Assembly (NCBI GenBank): GCA_046533095.1
Contig: JAJQRA010000034.1
Location: 124,001-188,000, forward strand
Source of the DNA: ZAX-1 sp046533095
GTDB lineage: Bacteria > Bacillota > Clostridia > Lachnospirales > Lachnospiraceae
Direction: 5' to 3'
DNA length: 64,000 bases
The notes beneath the pieces are model-generated. The model was not told where the DNA came from. It saw only the letters and a list, made by a program, of their open reading frames with translations, and did no database searches. The position numbers and the translations under genes were made by a program. Each line of letters starts with the position of its first letter. The first letter of the stretch is position 1. Shown here piece after piece: positions 63,894 to 64,000 of this stretch.

Positions 63894-63970
63894 TGTGCGA
63901 GGGAGAAGTATTATAATTGAAACTTTGCCATTCGCCACCTAAGTATCAACTAATGTGCGAGGGAGAAGTA
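63882..63970 (+). repeat. 29-bp direct repeat, 60-bp period
   Basis: AGTATCAACTAATGTGCGAG plus GGAGAAGTA occurs at 63882-63910 and 63942-63970, identical in all 29 bases. Confidence 0.9.
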
Positions 63971-64000
63971 ATAGAGAAAGAGGATACTTCTACGGATTTA
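63917..64000 (+). CDS. Partial ORF running off the window end
   Basis: A TTG start (63917) behind GAGGGAGAAG opens a frame of 28 codons (KLCHSPPKYQLMCEGEVIEK...) with no stop before 64000. It includes the second repeat copy. Not recognised; may be part of a duplicated gene segment. Confidence 0.3.
   Translation, partial: MKLCHSPPKYQLMCEGEVIEKEDTSTDL

Larger units (their letters stand above)
63583..64000. other. Terminal 418 bases of the window
   Basis: AT-rich region with the promoter and ribosome site of the minus-strand transferase (63585-63640), two weak ORFs and a 29-bp direct repeat (separate entries). No recognised gene. Confidence 0.4.

Overview
The window reads as chromosome of a low-GC, anaerobic, flagellated, endospore-lineage Clostridia, most likely Lachnospiraceae. 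Support: a trimeric [FeFe]-hydrogenase operon plus HydG, flagellin/FliS, BofA, a Gram-positive Tad/Flp pilus locus with DUF5702 and DUF6382-FHA proteins, strong AGGAGG/GAGGTG ribosome sites, frequent TTG/GTG starts and TTGACA/TATAAT promoters. No rRNA, tRNA, CRISPR array, transposase or prophage was seen.

Layout. 0.2-5.4 kb: chemoreceptor, DUF362 ferredoxin-type protein, ABC-2 pair, small membrane protein. 5.8-12 kb: electron-bifurcating hydrogenase (NuoE-like, NuoF-like, HydA) and the H-cluster maturase HydG. 12-26.6 kb: coiled-coil protein, HD-GYP phosphodiesterase, response regulator/histidine kinase, aconitase-family hydratase, AI-2E permease, TPR/degenerate-AAA protein, glycogen branching enzyme. 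26.6-27.4 kb is a gene graveyard with a perfect consensus promoter and stacked inverted repeats. 27.4-34.6 kb: small anchored protein plus MacB/FtsX-type ABC exporter, Fic protein, patatin phospholipase, His-rich protein. 34.6-40.6 kb, minus strand: a NifD/NifK-like gene pair without a NifH, a MEMO1-AMMECR1 fusion, and a possible YceG-like/trypsin-like protease fusion. 40.7-44.8 kb: methyltransferase and an exported protein with a degenerate C39-like domain. 45-50.5 kb: FliK-like DUF6240 protein, flagellin, FliS. 50.5-51.3 kb: DUF2508 and BofA in opposite orientations. 51.3-61.7 kb: Tad locus (prepilin peptidase, TadZ-like, TadA/CpaF, TadB, TadC, Flp pilin, DUF5702 protein, pseudopilins, second prepilin peptidase, FHA protein). 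The end holds a broken solute-binding protein gene, a 4'-phosphopantetheinyl transferase and small uncertain ORFs.

Two threads run through the window. First, the NifDK-like pair keeps all cysteines expected for a P-cluster-type centre plus a Cys and a His at the spacing of the nitrogenase cofactor ligands, yet no reductase or cofactor gene is nearby; this is the best candidate for an undescribed enzyme. Second, short tandem duplications (18-73 bp) recur in gene ends, gene starts and intergenic gaps, densest in the Tad locus, where they duplicate start-codon regions. Three genes also show apparent single-base homopolymer indels near their 5' ends, which could be real slippage or sequence error.
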